Assembly (NCBI GenBank): GCA_024694125.1
Contig: JAILKE010000036.1
Location: 1-64,000 of the forward strand
DNA from: Bacteroidales bacterium
GTDB lineage: Bacteria > Bacteroidota > Bacteroidia > Bacteroidales > UBA3663
Length of the DNA stretch: 64,000 bases
Direction: 5' to 3'
The notes below the pieces were generated by a model. That model saw only the letters and a list, made by a program, of their open reading frames with translations, searched no databases and was not told where the DNA came from. This document shows, piece by piece, positions 38,837-47,024 of the stretch (position 1 is its first letter; each line of letters begins with the position of its first letter). Made by a program: the position numbers and the translations under genes.

Positions 38837-40261
38837 ATGTTTGCGCGTACATTATTATTAAGTGTCATTGGTCTGTATGCCGTGGGTATGCAGGCTCAGA
38901 GTGCCATAACCCCCGAAGTCCTCGGCCGTCTGCAGCAGCAACCAGCACAGCCGGCTGACCGTGCCATACGCAATGCAATGGCGCACAGCAGTGTGGCTAT
39001 CCTGGCTCGCGATGCCAGCACATTGCAGATGGGCGATACCCACTTCACCTACCGTGTGCCCAACAAGGGCATCACTGACCAGGAGAGCTCCGGCCGTTGC
39101 TGGCTCTTCACCGGCATGAATGTGTTGCGTAGTCAGGCCATCAACCGTTACAATCTGGATGGCCTCGAACTGTCGCAGGTCTATCTTTTCTTCTATGACC
39201 AGTTGGAGAAGTCGAACCTCTTCCTGCAGGGCGTCATCGATACCCGCAAGCAGGACGATGATGACCGCATGGTCGATTGGCTCTTCCAGAATCCGCTCAG
39301 CGATGGCGGTACCTACTGCGGTGTGGCTGACCTGGTGCAGAAGTACGGTGTGTGCCCCAAGTCTGCCATGGCCGAGACCTATTCGAGCAACAATACCAGT
39401 CAGATTGACCAGTTGCTCAAACTGAAATTGCGTGAGATGGGTCTGGAACTGCGCACCATGGGCCGTCAGACCAAACCACGCGTCAATGACAAGGTGATGG
39501 CTCAACGTCTGGAGGCTCGCAAGGTCGAGATGCTCGGCGAGATCTACCGTATTCTCACCCTCGCCTATGGTGTGCCCCCTACTGAGTTCGAATATACGTT
39601 GCGCGACAGCAAGGACAAGGTCATCAGCACCAAGACCTACACCCCACAGAGTTTCTACCAGGAGTTGTGGCAGGGTGCCGAGTTGTACGACAACTGCATT
39701 ATGTTGATGAACGATCCCCTGCGCGAATACTACAAGACCTATCGCATCGACTATGACCGCCACACCTACGACGGCCACGACTGGGTCTATCTCAACCTGC
39801 CAGTGGACGAGATCAAGCCTATGGCTGTAGCCTCTATCCGTGACTCGGTCGCCATGTACTTCTCGTGCGACGTGGCCAAGTTCCTCAACCGCAAGAACGG
39901 TACCCTGGACCTGAAGAACTTCGACTACGAGGCTCTGCTCGGTACCACTTTCGGCATGAACAAGCGTGAGCGTGTGCAGACTCATGCCTCGGGCTCAAGC
40001 CATGCCATGACTCTGGTCGCTGCCGACGTCGATACCACCTGTACGGACTCTCTCTTGGTACGCAAGTGGATGGTCGAGAACAGCTGGGGCGCCAGCAACG
40101 GTTGGAAGGGTCACCTCATCATGACCGATGAGTGGTTCGACAACTATATGTTCCGCCTGGTGGTGGACAAGAAGTATGTCGATCCCAAGTACCTCGATAT
40201 GCTCAAGCAGGAGCCTACTCTCTTGCCTGCCTGGGACCCCATGTTCATGGGTGAGGAGTAA
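38837..40261 (+). CDS. Secreted C1-family aminopeptidase (PepC/bleomycin hydrolase-like)
   Basis: A 474-residue papain-like cysteine peptidase. The ATG at 38837 gives a signal peptide (ending QAQ, about 19). An upstream in-frame ATG at 38732 would add 35 residues inside the inverted repeat and is rejected. Catalytic residues are Cys88 in SSGRCW with Gln a few residues before, His389 in SSHAM and Asn415 in VENSWG. The arrangement is that of PepC and bleomycin hydrolase, which form hexameric aminopeptidase cages. Here the enzyme is exported. It likely trims peptides in the periplasm. Confidence 0.9.
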   Translation: MFARTLLLSVIGLYAVGMQAQSAITPEVLGRLQQQPAQPADRAIRNAMAHSSVAILARDASTLQMGDTHFTYRVPNKGITDQESSGRCWLFTGMNVLRSQAINRYNLDGLELSQVYLFFYDQLEKSNLFLQGVIDTRKQDDDDRMVDWLFQNPLSDGGTYCGVADLVQKYGVCPKSAMAETYSSNNTSQIDQLLKLKLREMGLELRTMGRQTKPRVNDKVMAQRLEARKVEMLGEIYRILTLAYGVPPTEFEYTLRDSKDKVISTKTYTPQSFYQELWQGAELYDNCIMLMNDPLREYYKTYRIDYDRHTYDGHDWVYLNLPVDEIKPMAVASIRDSVAMYFSCDVAKFLNRKNGTLDLKNFDYEALLGTTFGMNKRERVQTHASGSSHAMTLVAADVDTTCTDSLLVRKWMVENSWGASNGWKGHLIMTDEWFDNYMFRLVVDKKYVDPKYLDMLKQEPTLLPAWDPMFMGEE

Positions 40262-40301
40262 GGACTTCGTACGAAAACGAAAACGAAGACTAAAACAAAA
40301 A

Positions 40302-40358
40302 ATACTCCGGCGTAAGTGTGGGTGGACAATTGGTCCATTGGCACTTACGCCGGAGTAT
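40302..40358. terminator. Strong bidirectional hairpin terminator
   Basis: A 17-bp perfect stem: ATACTCCGGCGTAAGTG (40302-40318) with CACTTACGCCGGAGTAT (40342-40358), with A-rich sequence on the left and TATGTATATTG on the right. It serves the peptidase gene (plus) and the convergent small operon (minus). Confidence 0.85.
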
Positions 40359-40382
40359 TATGTATATTGTTGGAGGTGTGGG

Positions 40383-40556
40383 TCAGTGAGCTGGTTCCCA
40401 CTTACAGCGTACGGGAGAGACGATGGAGCCCTCCTTCTTCAGTTCGGCGAAGGCCTTGTCCACCTCCTTGCGGTCGGCGCCCAGAGCCTTGGTCACATCA
40501 CCGGCAGAGACAGGTTTGCCTGCCTCGCGCATGGCTTTCAGAACTTGCTCTTTCAT
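40383..40556 (-). CDS. Small winged-helix DNA-binding protein, 57 residues
   Basis: A 57-residue reading frame starting MKEQVLKAMREAGKPVSAGD and ending KWEPAH. It has the pattern of a winged helix-turn-helix: helix EQVLKAMREAG, then VTKALGADRKEVDKAFAELKKEG as helix 2 and recognition helix, then the wing SIVSPVRCKW. Its start is 1 bp past the stop of the PNPOx-like gene, so it is the third gene of that operon. It may regulate the operon or act as a partner; the target is unknown. The codon use and frame agree with neighbouring genes. Confidence 0.8.
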   Translation of the reverse strand: MKEQVLKAMREAGKPVSAGDVTKALGADRKEVDKAFAELKKEGSIVSPVRCKWEPAH

Positions 40557-40557
40557 A

Positions 40558-40956
40558 TCAGAAACAGATTGATTCTTCCAGTTCCATCATCTTGAAGAAG
40601 TCTGCCTTGGCATCCTTCAGGTAGTACATCACGCCGTTCTCGCCATTTTCGCCGAGGGCTGGTTTCAGTACAGGCATCTTGTCCACCAGAGCCTTGCCCA
40701 CTTCAGGACGGTTGTCCTGCACGAGCTTGCATTCGATGCGCAGGGTCTTGCCCTTGAATGCACAGATCTCGGCCTTGGCGTTGGCGGCTATCTGACGGGT
40801 GGCATTGGTCTGGCCGAATGCCATGATGTAGATCTTATTCTCGAAGAACAACATTGCGCCGTAAGGGCGTACACGAGGCTGGTCACCCTCTACGGTTGCC
40901 AGGTAAAACGTTCCTGCGTCCTGCAGGAAGTCGAAAACTTTCTTGATTCCTTCCAT
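40558..40956 (-). CDS. Pyridoxamine 5'-phosphate oxidase-like flavoprotein
   Basis: A 132-residue split-barrel protein of the PNPOx-like superfamily: FYLATVEGDQPRVRPYGAM is the standard flavin-binding start, followed by NKIYIMAFGQTNATRQI and AEICAF. Such small proteins bind FMN, F420 or haem and often act in redox defence. It lies 2 bp from the bacterioferritin-like gene, which points to a shared role in iron or oxygen stress. The substrate is unknown. Confidence 0.85.
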   Translation of the reverse strand: MEGIKKVFDFLQDAGTFYLATVEGDQPRVRPYGAMLFFENKIYIMAFGQTNATRQIAANAKAEICAFKGKTLRIECKLVQDNRPEVGKALVDKMPVLKPALGENGENGVMYYLKDAKADFFKMMELEESICF

Positions 40957-40958
40957 AG

Positions 40959-41420
40959 TTACATCATTGCGATTAAGAAATTATCATATCCGAGTTTCTC
41001 GATGAAGTTGAGGTACTGGGCCTCCCACGCCATGTGATCCTTCTCTCCGTCGATCCACTTCTGAATCAGCTTCTGTGTGGGGTAGTCGTCGTTGAAGGCT
41101 ACAGCGAGTTCGCTCAACTGCTTGACAGCTTCGGGCTGGAAGTCCGACTCGATCTGCTTCTTCGGGTCATCGTAGAATGGGAATTCGGTGGTCTTCATTG
41201 CCTCCTGCAGGTCGGCAGGCTTGCAGCCCAGTTCCACCAGGCGGTTCAGGACCTCTTCGGCTTCGTCCCACTCCTCTTCGGCCTCCTCTTTCCACTTGTC
41301 GGCCAACTTGTTCCAACCCTGCAGGCGGCAATATGCAGAGAATGCAAAGTGTTGCTTGCTATTTCCAAACCAAACCGATCCTAACTCGGCAAACTGTTTC
41401 AAAGCTTCGTCTTTCGTCAT
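40959..41420 (-). CDS. Bacterioferritin-like four-helix protein with altered metal site
   Basis: A 153-residue helical protein that aligns by eye with bacterioferritin. The C-terminal helix GEKDHMAWEAQYLNFIEKLG keeps the ExxH of the ferroxidase centre, and the final LGYDNFLIAM matches the family end. In the second helix the usual EEMxHA reads EEEWDEA, with Glu where His is expected. In the first helix the usual Glu is replaced around QHFAFSAY. So the metal site may be different or partly lost. It is first in an operon with a PNPOx-like and a winged-helix protein, divergent from an AraC regulator. Confidence 0.7.
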   Translation of the reverse strand: MTKDEALKQFAELGSVWFGNSKQHFAFSAYCRLQGWNKLADKWKEEAEEEWDEAEEVLNRLVELGCKPADLQEAMKTTEFPFYDDPKKQIESDFQPEAVKQLSELAVAFNDDYPTQKLIQKWIDGEKDHMAWEAQYLNFIEKLGYDNFLIAMM

Positions 41421-41546
41421 AATCTTCTTCGTTTTAATTAAATAGGTAAATAATGATTGAATGAAATTTCCGTTTAAATGCGGATGATTCCTTGGAAGTT
41501 AGGCAAGTATCAACTTGCGAAACTTGGGAATGAAAATTTATTTTTT

Positions 41547-41579
41547 GCAAAGATACGGCTATTATTTTGTTCCAACAAA
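41547..41579 (-). promoter_or_regulatory. Promoter of the bacterioferritin-like operon
   Basis: On the minus strand, TTTG (41579-41576), 20 bp, TATCTTTGC (41555-41547). An exact consensus match. Confidence 0.85.
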
Positions 41580-41632
41580 TACAAAATTGTACAAAATTTG
41601 TCTTAAACGATATAAATTTGATTTTTTATTTG

Positions 41633-41641
41633 TATCTTTGC
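41633..41641 (+). promoter_or_regulatory. -7 box of the AraC regulator promoter
   Basis: TATCTTTGC on the plus strand, facing away from the divergent promoter at 41547. The TTTG nearest upstream has poor spacing. The leader of about 130 nt ends in CTTTGTACTT words. Confidence 0.6.
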
Positions 41642-41703
41642 ACCAGTGAATACATTATTGATTACATAAATGCTCCATTTATAGTCAATCCAGCAATTGT
41701 GCA

Positions 41704-41771
41704 ATCAGTCCTTTGTCCTTTGTACTTAGTCCTTTGTCCTTTGTACTTCGTACTTCGTCCCTTTGTCCTTA
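41704..41771 (+). repeat. CCTTTGTCCTTTGTACTT word array before the AraC gene
   Basis: Repeated CCTTTGTCC and TTTGTACTT words in sense orientation end 7 bp before the ATG at 41778. The same words precede thiH and rel. Confidence 0.85.
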
Positions 41772-41777
41772 ATTCTT

Positions 41778-42665
41778 ATGTTTACCCTCAAAGAAACCTG
41801 GCTGCAGAATTATGATGAACTTCCCTCCCGCGAGTGGGACGGGAAGATGATTTGTATGGCCTTGAACGCCGATATGTCGTTCAAGGCCAATACTACGTCA
41901 GGGTACAGCCTGCATTATTCCTTCACCATCGTGACGCGAGGGTGGTTGACCTTGTCCTACGGCGGCAAGCAGTACACCATCAGGCCCAACGATTTCTATA
42001 TCTATTCGCCGGGATTCTCCATCAATATCCTCGATGCCAGCAGCGACTATCAGTCGGTCTGCATATTGATAGACGAACAGACCGCCCTCGAGATTCCCAC
42101 CATCCGCCACTTGGTCAGCATAGCCTACCAGCCATTGGTCCTGATGGATGGCCCGATACGTACGTTGCCCCCTGCCGCGGCCGCTACGCTGGTGGCGCGC
42201 ATCCGTGAGATGATTGGGTACTACACATCGACCCATATCTACAAGTCGCAAGTGCTGCAGTTGCTGTTCTCCGTGTTCATCCTCGATGTGCAGAACCTGG
42301 TGGAGCATGTCTCCGCCGACCTCCAGCCGCCGCAGCGCGTGGAGGAGTTGTTCGTCACCTTCCTGCGCCTGTTGCAGAAGCATTTCGTCGAGCGTCACGA
42401 CATCGCCTATTACGCCGAACAGATGAATATCTCCACCGTCTATCTGTCGCGCATCGTGAAACAGATGACCGGCAGGACCGTGGGCGAGTACGTCAACCAG
42501 ATGTTGGCCATGGAGGCCACGTTCCTGCTGACCACTACGTCGGACAGCATCTCGCAGATAGCCGACCGGCTCCACTTCGCGGACATTGCATCCTTCAGCA
42601 AGTTCTACCTGCGCATGAAGGGAATGACGCCCAAGGAGTACCGCAGGCTCTCCCTGTCCAGGTAG
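41778..42665 (+). CDS. AraC-family transcriptional regulator
   Basis: A 295-residue regulator with an N-terminal cupin-like sensing domain (about 20-140, with YGGKQYTIRPNDFYIYSPG) and a C-terminal double helix-turn-helix (about 195-290, with HDIAYYAEQMNISTVYLSRIVKQMTG and the final FSKFYLRMKGMTPKEYR). The ATG at 41778 is preferred over an in-frame TTG at 41763 inside the word array. It is divergent from the bacterioferritin-like operon across 357 bp, which makes that operon a plausible target. Direct evidence is absent. Confidence 0.9.
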   Translation: MFTLKETWLQNYDELPSREWDGKMICMALNADMSFKANTTSGYSLHYSFTIVTRGWLTLSYGGKQYTIRPNDFYIYSPGFSINILDASSDYQSVCILIDEQTALEIPTIRHLVSIAYQPLVLMDGPIRTLPPAAAATLVARIREMIGYYTSTHIYKSQVLQLLFSVFILDVQNLVEHVSADLQPPQRVEELFVTFLRLLQKHFVERHDIAYYAEQMNISTVYLSRIVKQMTGRTVGEYVNQMLAMEATFLLTTTSDSISQIADRLHFADIASFSKFYLRMKGMTPKEYRRLSLSR

Positions 42666-42723
42666 CCTGTCGTTACTATTGGCCAATGCCCGGCGGGCTC
42701 GCAGCCTAAGTGCAGCGTAAGAC

Positions 42724-42760
42724 CAGCGTAAGTGATTTCACTTACTCTCCACTTACGCTG
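42724..42760. other. 11-bp inverted repeat after the AraC gene
   Basis: CAGCGTAAGTG (42724-42734) pairs with CACTTACGCTG (42750-42760), the same CGTAAGTG core as the stem at 40302. There is no T-run. The rest of 42666-43331 is AT-rich with a promoter at 43110 and a leader; no gene is seen. Confidence 0.6.
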
Positions 42761-43109
42761 ACGCTGTGCAGGACACTGGCAGGAGGGTCCCCAACAGTAG
42801 CCCCACCGATGGGATATGACATTTTGATAGCAAATTGTCAGCGGCGACCATCGGCCCCTCTATATATAAATAGGTATAAGGAAAGTTGAAAATGCGCCGT
42901 ACGGGTAGCTGAACATATCATTTTGTGACTGATTTGCAATGTGTAATGCGCAAATGTACAGAAAGTAAGAACCTGACTTTTTTCTGGCAAAACGAGGAAA
43001 AGTGGGGCCTTCTCAGACAAAAATATGTTATAAAACATGTTTTTTGATTAGCATATTTAGCAAAATAGGGCATAAATGAGGGGTTTTGATAAAAAAAAGA
43101 GTGCAAACT

Positions 43110-43142
43110 ATTGCACAATCGAAAAAAACACCCTACCTTTGC
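43110..43142 (+). promoter_or_regulatory. Promoter of secreted paralogue 1
   Basis: ATTG (43110-43113), 20 bp, TACCTTTGC (43134-43142). The leader of about 180 nt contains TCCGGATGAC and ends AAGGTATTAGTGTT before the ATG, features shared with the promoter of paralogue 2 at 45013. Confidence 0.8.
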
Positions 43143-43331
43143 ACTGTCAAAAAGAAAAAGCGACAAGCTCGATCCGGATGACAAAGCGTTATTGAAGTGT
43201 ATTGTATTTCTCATATATGATTGGATAAGTGTTGTTCTGGAAAGTAAGAGATTATAAAGGTAAATTTTTTTAGTTAAATTTAAGGTATCGTTTTAAGTTA
43301 TTAAGGTATCGTTAAAAAAGGTATTAGTGTT

Positions 43332-43784
43332 ATGAAAAAGGTTATGTTGATTGCAATGGCTCTTATCTCGTTGAGCATTGCTGATGTAAAGGCCGAAGGC
43401 GTAAAGAACGGTAATGATACCGTTAAAGGTATTGAGAACAATAATGTAGTAGAGGAAACTCAGGTGAATGCTGACTCCGTGATCTATAAGTTCCATATCC
43501 GCCTTCGCGACATGTACAAAGCTATGAAGCTGGACGTCGATCAGGTTGAGGAGCTCCGTTTCGCTAACAACGCAATGAGCCGCAACATCGCAAGACTGGC
43601 TCATGTTGATGCTGAGGATCGTCAGGAGAAACTCTCTACCATCTTGGCTCAGAATCTGGCTACCGTACATGAAATTGTTGACGAGGAGCAATATCGTGCT
43701 TACCTCTATCTGTTGAACAATGAGTTCAATAAGACTGGTTTGAACACCATCCTGTACGGCTACGAAGCTCTTGCAGCGAAGTAA
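43332..43784 (+). CDS. Small secreted protein of unknown family, paralogue 1
   Basis: A 150-residue protein with a signal peptide (MKKVMLIAMALISLSIADVKA, cut near residue 21) and a mostly helical mature part. It is clearly paralogous to the protein at 45210. Shared segments include VNADSV/MQNADSV, RLRD, ARLAHVDAEDRQEKLSTILAQNLATVHE versus SRLQKAPADERQALLSVIVAENLAAVHE, and the C-terminal GLN[TS][IV]L. No catalytic motif or lipobox is seen. The helical, charged mature region could be a periplasmic chaperone-like or adaptor protein, but I do not recognise it. Confidence 0.8.
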   Translation: MKKVMLIAMALISLSIADVKAEGVKNGNDTVKGIENNNVVEETQVNADSVIYKFHIRLRDMYKAMKLDVDQVEELRFANNAMSRNIARLAHVDAEDRQEKLSTILAQNLATVHEIVDEEQYRAYLYLLNNEFNKTGLNTILYGYEALAAK

Positions 43785-43899
43785 AAACCTCTTTTGGATA
43801 TTAGGGTAAGACTGCCACTCTTAATGAGTTGCGGCCTTATTTTTTTTGCCTGTTCACGTTCCGTGGATAGGCCTTTAATTTATACCAAATCCCTCAGTT

Positions 43900-43995
43900 A
43901 TTGTTATTGTTTTCGTTTCCGTCCGAAGTTTATTTTTTTTTGTTTGTTTCCGTCCGAAGTTTTTTTTCGTTTTCGTTATCGTTTTGGTACGAAGT
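43900..43995 (-). repeat. CTTCGTAC/AACGAAAACG words, minus orientation
   Basis: TCCGTCCGAAGTTT and TTTTCGTTATCGTTTTGGTACGAAGTTT are reverse complements of the AACTTCGTACNAAAACGATAACG words found at 38248-38300, 40262-40290 and 44640-44745. Confidence 0.8.
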
Positions 43996-43996
43996 T

Positions 43997-44202
43997 TATT
44001 CTCCATTAATTGAAATCAATATACATTAATTCAGTCAGTTGTAGGGTATTCTCCATTAATCAACATTAATATACATTAATATACATTAATTCAGTCAGTT
44101 GGGGGAATATTCTCCATTAATTGAAATTAATATACATTAATTCAGTCAGTTGTTGGGTATTCTCCATTAATCAACATTAATATACATTAATTCAGTCAGT
44201 TG
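43997..44202. repeat. Four copies of a 45-56 bp dispersed repeat
   Basis: Copies start at 43997, 44047, 44108 and 44158. Each reads TATTCTCCATTAAT, a variable centre, TATACATTAATTCAGTCAGTTG. The second copy has an internal duplication of TATACATTAA. Two diverged relatives lie at 28934-29028. Confidence 0.92.
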
Positions 44203-44295
44203 ATGGGGTATTTTTCTTTTTTTTAATTGGATTCAATTCAGTTTATTCGAGGAACCATTAACCCTTATCCTTAAATTCTACCCTTTTAAGTTTGG

Positions 44296-44635
44296 CAGCA
44301 CGCCGAAGGTGTGCGAGAATACAGGCGGGGGTTTTTAACCCCCGCTCTCGATGAAGAGAGCGCAGGAGATTGTATCGGCACGCCGAAGGTGTGCTAAGAG
44401 TATAAAGGGGGCAACGCCCCCGGTGCGAACGTTATGTCAGCAGACATGGTGTGTTGGGTGTGTCTGTTGACCTGTTATGTGCCCGACATTATGTATCTGC
44501 GTTACGGGGACTTACGCCCCCTAAAAATTCTGTCGCACCTTCGGCGCTTGATACAATATACTGCCTGCTACTGTGGATAGCGGGGGCTTACGCCCTCGCC
44601 TGTATTCCCGCGGACCTTCGGCCCGCTGACTCAAT
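44296..44635. mobile_element. Palindrome-rich inverted-repeat element (MITE/REP-like)
   Basis: About 340 bp whose left arm (GCACGCCGAAGGTGTGC at 44298, ACAGGCGGGGG at 44321, a second GCACGCCGAAGGTGTGC at 44378, GGGGGCAACGCCCCC at 44407) is matched in reverse order by the right arm (ACGGGGACTTACGCCCCC, GCACCTTCGGCGC, AGCGGGGGC and CGCCTGTATT up to 44608, then CGGACCTTCGGCCCG). Each arm also folds into its own small hairpins. No open frame of interest is inside. The structure is certain; the mobile nature is inferred. Confidence 0.7.
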
Positions 44636-44639
44636 TAAC

Positions 44640-44745
44640 TACGAACGAAACAAACTTCGTACTAAAACGATAACGAAAACGAAAAACTCCCCTAAACTCT
44701 GAAACAAACTTCGTACTAAAACGATAACGAAAACGAAACAACTCT
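44640..44745 (+). repeat. Two copies of AACTTCGTACTAAAACGATAACG words
   Basis: Direct copies at 44653 and 44706 each continue into GAAAACGAAA. With the minus copies at 43900-43995 they flank the repeat island in inverted orientation. The remainder of 43785-45209 has no gene. Confidence 0.85.
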
Positions 44746-45012
44746 CTTACGCTCCTTTCTCTCTGCGAGATATAAATTTGTACGATTACTCTCATAATCC
44801 GTTTAAATCTTGTTCAATCCGTTCAATCTGTGTTCTTTTATTCGATCTGTTCGATCGGCGTTCTTTATCCAATATGGTGTCGCTTAGTGGCTAAATATCC
44901 TAATTTGCCTATGATTATGGACCTTTGACGATGTAATAACTGCTTAATTGACTACTATATATGACAAAATTTATTCAAAAACGCCCAAAAAACAAGAAAA
45001 TCTGCGCAAACT

Positions 45013-45045
45013 ATTGCACAAACTAAAAAAAGGTCGTAACTTTGC
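45013..45045 (+). promoter_or_regulatory. Promoter of secreted paralogue 2
   Basis: ATTG (45013-45016), 20 bp, TAACTTTGC (45037-45045). GCAAACTATTGCACAA around the -33 region is nearly identical to the promoter of paralogue 1. The leader carries a CTCATC/GATGAG hairpin and TCCGGATGAC. Confidence 0.85.
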
Positions 45046-45209
45046 ATCGTCAAAAGGAAAAAAGCTCATCAGTGGATGAGTTCCGGATGACGGAGATGAT
45101 TTGAGTGGGAGACAGTGAAGGACAAGAAATCTAAGCGATGGAAATGATCAATCTCACATTTATTAATTTATTATTAAAACTGACTTATTAAATTTAAGGT
45201 ATTAGTGTT

Positions 45210-45659
45210 ATGAAAAAGGTTATGTTAGTTTTCGCAATGTCTGCCATGATAATGGCAGTTGCAACAGTTAAGGCTGAAGGTGCAGTTGAGCGTATCGCTA
45301 ATGACGCTGACAAGGTAGCTGTAGTAGAGGAGGACATGCAGAATGCTGACTCCGTGAACTATAAGATCCGCCTGCGCCTCCGCGACTTGAACAAGGTAAT
45401 GCGTCTCGATGCCGAGCAGGTCGAGAGCCTGCAGTTCACCTGCAGCGACTTGAGCCGTCGTGTATCACGCCTGCAGAAGGCTCCAGCTGACGAGCGTCAG
45501 GCTCTTCTCTCGGTTATCGTAGCAGAGAACCTCGCAGCTGTTCACGAACTGGTTACTCCAGCACAGTATCGTCAGTATCTCGCATACTTGAACCAGGAGT
45601 TCGTCAAGAACGGTCTGAACTCGGTACTCTTCAGCGACAATATGTTGGCCGATAAGTAA
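45210..45659 (+). CDS. Small secreted protein of unknown family, paralogue 2
   Basis: A 149-residue secreted helical protein, paralogue of 43332. The signal peptide is at about 1-22 (ending VKA). The first seven codons and the 16 bases before the ATG match those of paralogue 1, and the promoters match too, so the duplication included the control region. The mature protein begins with EGAVERIANDADK. No known motif is seen. A strong terminator follows, so each paralogue is a single-gene transcription unit. Confidence 0.8.
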   Translation: MKKVMLVFAMSAMIMAVATVKAEGAVERIANDADKVAVVEEDMQNADSVNYKIRLRLRDLNKVMRLDAEQVESLQFTCSDLSRRVSRLQKAPADERQALLSVIVAENLAAVHELVTPAQYRQYLAYLNQEFVKNGLNSVLFSDNMLADK

Positions 45660-45697
45660 TCCGAGGCACCCTATATATAGCCCATAAGAATAAGAAA

Positions 45698-45727
45698 GGA
45701 CAGACTCCCTGAGTCTGCCCTTTTTTT
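45698..45727 (+). terminator. Intrinsic terminator of paralogue 2
   Basis: GGACAGACTC, loop CCT, GAGTCTGCCC with one mismatch, followed by seven T. Confidence 0.9.
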
Positions 45728-45754
45728 ATGAACATTCCTATTTGAACTATCCTT

Positions 45755-45806
45755 TACACTTTTATCAAGATAAAAATGTAGTTTGATTACACTTTTATCA
45801 AGATAA
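45755..45806. repeat. 19-bp direct repeat
   Basis: TACACTTTTATCAAGATAA occurs at 45755-45773 and again at 45788-45806 (33-bp spacing), followed by an ATACTC/GAGTAT hairpin near 45831. It lies between convergent genes and its role is unknown. Confidence 0.8.
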
Positions 45807-45909
45807 TATGTCGATTGACAAATCTTATACTCCCGAGAGTATAGTTTTACTTATGTTTATTAATGAATAGTTGTCGTATGCATTGGTAAACTTTGATACT
45901 ATGTCCCCT

Positions 45910-47010
45910 TTATTCGCGGGAACACAGTGTGAGAATGGTCAGTTCGGGTTCAACGCCGATGCGGACGCGGGGACCGACACCGCCTATGCCTGTGTTGACA
46001 TAGATGAACTGAGGGTGCTCCGGCGTCGTGGACTTGAGGACAGAGCCATCGTCGGTGGTGCGGGCCGAGGCTTCGTATAGGCCGCTCCACTCGGGGTACT
46101 TCCATTTGGATGGGCTCCAGGAACCGATCTTGAACTGAGTGGCGTGCGTGTGGCCGGACAGAGTGAGGTCGATACCGGTGCGGGGCAGAATTTCCGAGCG
46201 CCAATGGGTAGGATTGTGCGAGAGCAAGATACTGAAGGTCTCGGCAGGAGCAGATTCCACGCAACGCATGGCGCGCGAGAGGTCTCCGTAGGTCGAGAAG
46301 GGCGGTTCGCCGATGTTCTCGACGCCCATCAGGGCTATGCAGTTGTCTGCCTGTGCCAATGAATCAGCTACAGGACGGCCATCGGTGCCGATGAGGATGC
46401 CCTCGTTGCGGAACAGGGTCCAGCCGGATTCGGTCTGCATGTCGCACAGTTGGTGCAGGTCAATGACCTTCTCGCGGGGAGACTTGTGGGTATAGTCGGC
46501 ATAGTCGTGGTTGCCCAGTATCGAATAGATGGGTATGAATCCGTTGCCGTCTCGGGCTGGTATATGTGCCAGACGATGCAGTACATCACGGAAGGGCTCA
46601 GCCTCGCAGGCTTGAGTGGTGACCAGATCGCCGGTGAAGACTATCAGGTCTGGCTGTTGCTCGCCTATGGCAGTGATGAGTTTGTCGTAGAAGGCATGGC
46701 CAGGTACCGAGTCGAACCAATCCAGGTGCATGTCCGAAATCTGGGCAATGCGCAGCCCATCGAATGACGCAGGAATGCGCGGAGACACTATGTTGGTCTG
46801 GGTGACCTGCAACTGGTGTCGTGTCACCAGATTGCCCCATATAGCTGCCGTAGCGACAATCAGTATTATGACTCCCATTGTAATCCAGTGTATCACCGCT
46901 GCTGTATGACGCTCCACGAAGATGCGTGAAGTCCAGTACACCACTTGTCCAAACAGAACAAACGGCAAAACACATATCACAATGATGAATGTATAAAATA
47001 GGATGCGCAT
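45910..47010 (-). CDS. Membrane-anchored metallophosphoesterase
   Basis: A 366-residue calcineurin-like phosphoesterase with two N-terminal membrane segments (about 3-25 and 38-60) and the catalytic domain outside. Metal motifs in order are SDMHLDWFD, GDLV, GNHDY and GHTHATQF, typical of the YkuE-like branch. The ATG at 47010 is chosen. A longer frame upstream runs through the TGTCACTTCC repeat array and would add a repetitive 60-residue tail unlike the family. Possible substrates include UDP-diacylglucosamine-like lipids, but this is not readable here. Confidence 0.88.
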   Translation of the reverse strand: MRILFYTFIIVICVLPFVLFGQVVYWTSRIFVERHTAAVIHWITMGVIILIVATAAIWGNLVTRHQLQVTQTNIVSPRIPASFDGLRIAQISDMHLDWFDSVPGHAFYDKLITAIGEQQPDLIVFTGDLVTTQACEAEPFRDVLHRLAHIPARDGNGFIPIYSILGNHDYADYTHKSPREKVIDLHQLCDMQTESGWTLFRNEGILIGTDGRPVADSLAQADNCIALMGVENIGEPPFSTYGDLSRAMRCVESAPAETFSILLSHNPTHWRSEILPRTGIDLTLSGHTHATQFKIGSWSPSKWKYPEWSGLYEASARTTDDGSVLKSTTPEHPQFIYVNTGIGGVGPRVRIGVEPELTILTLCSRE

Positions 47011-47024
47011 AATAAATAATTTTA

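Noticed and set aside
43785-45209. Insertion sequence with transposase
   Set aside because: No open frame with transposase motifs is present; only repeats and palindromes are seen.
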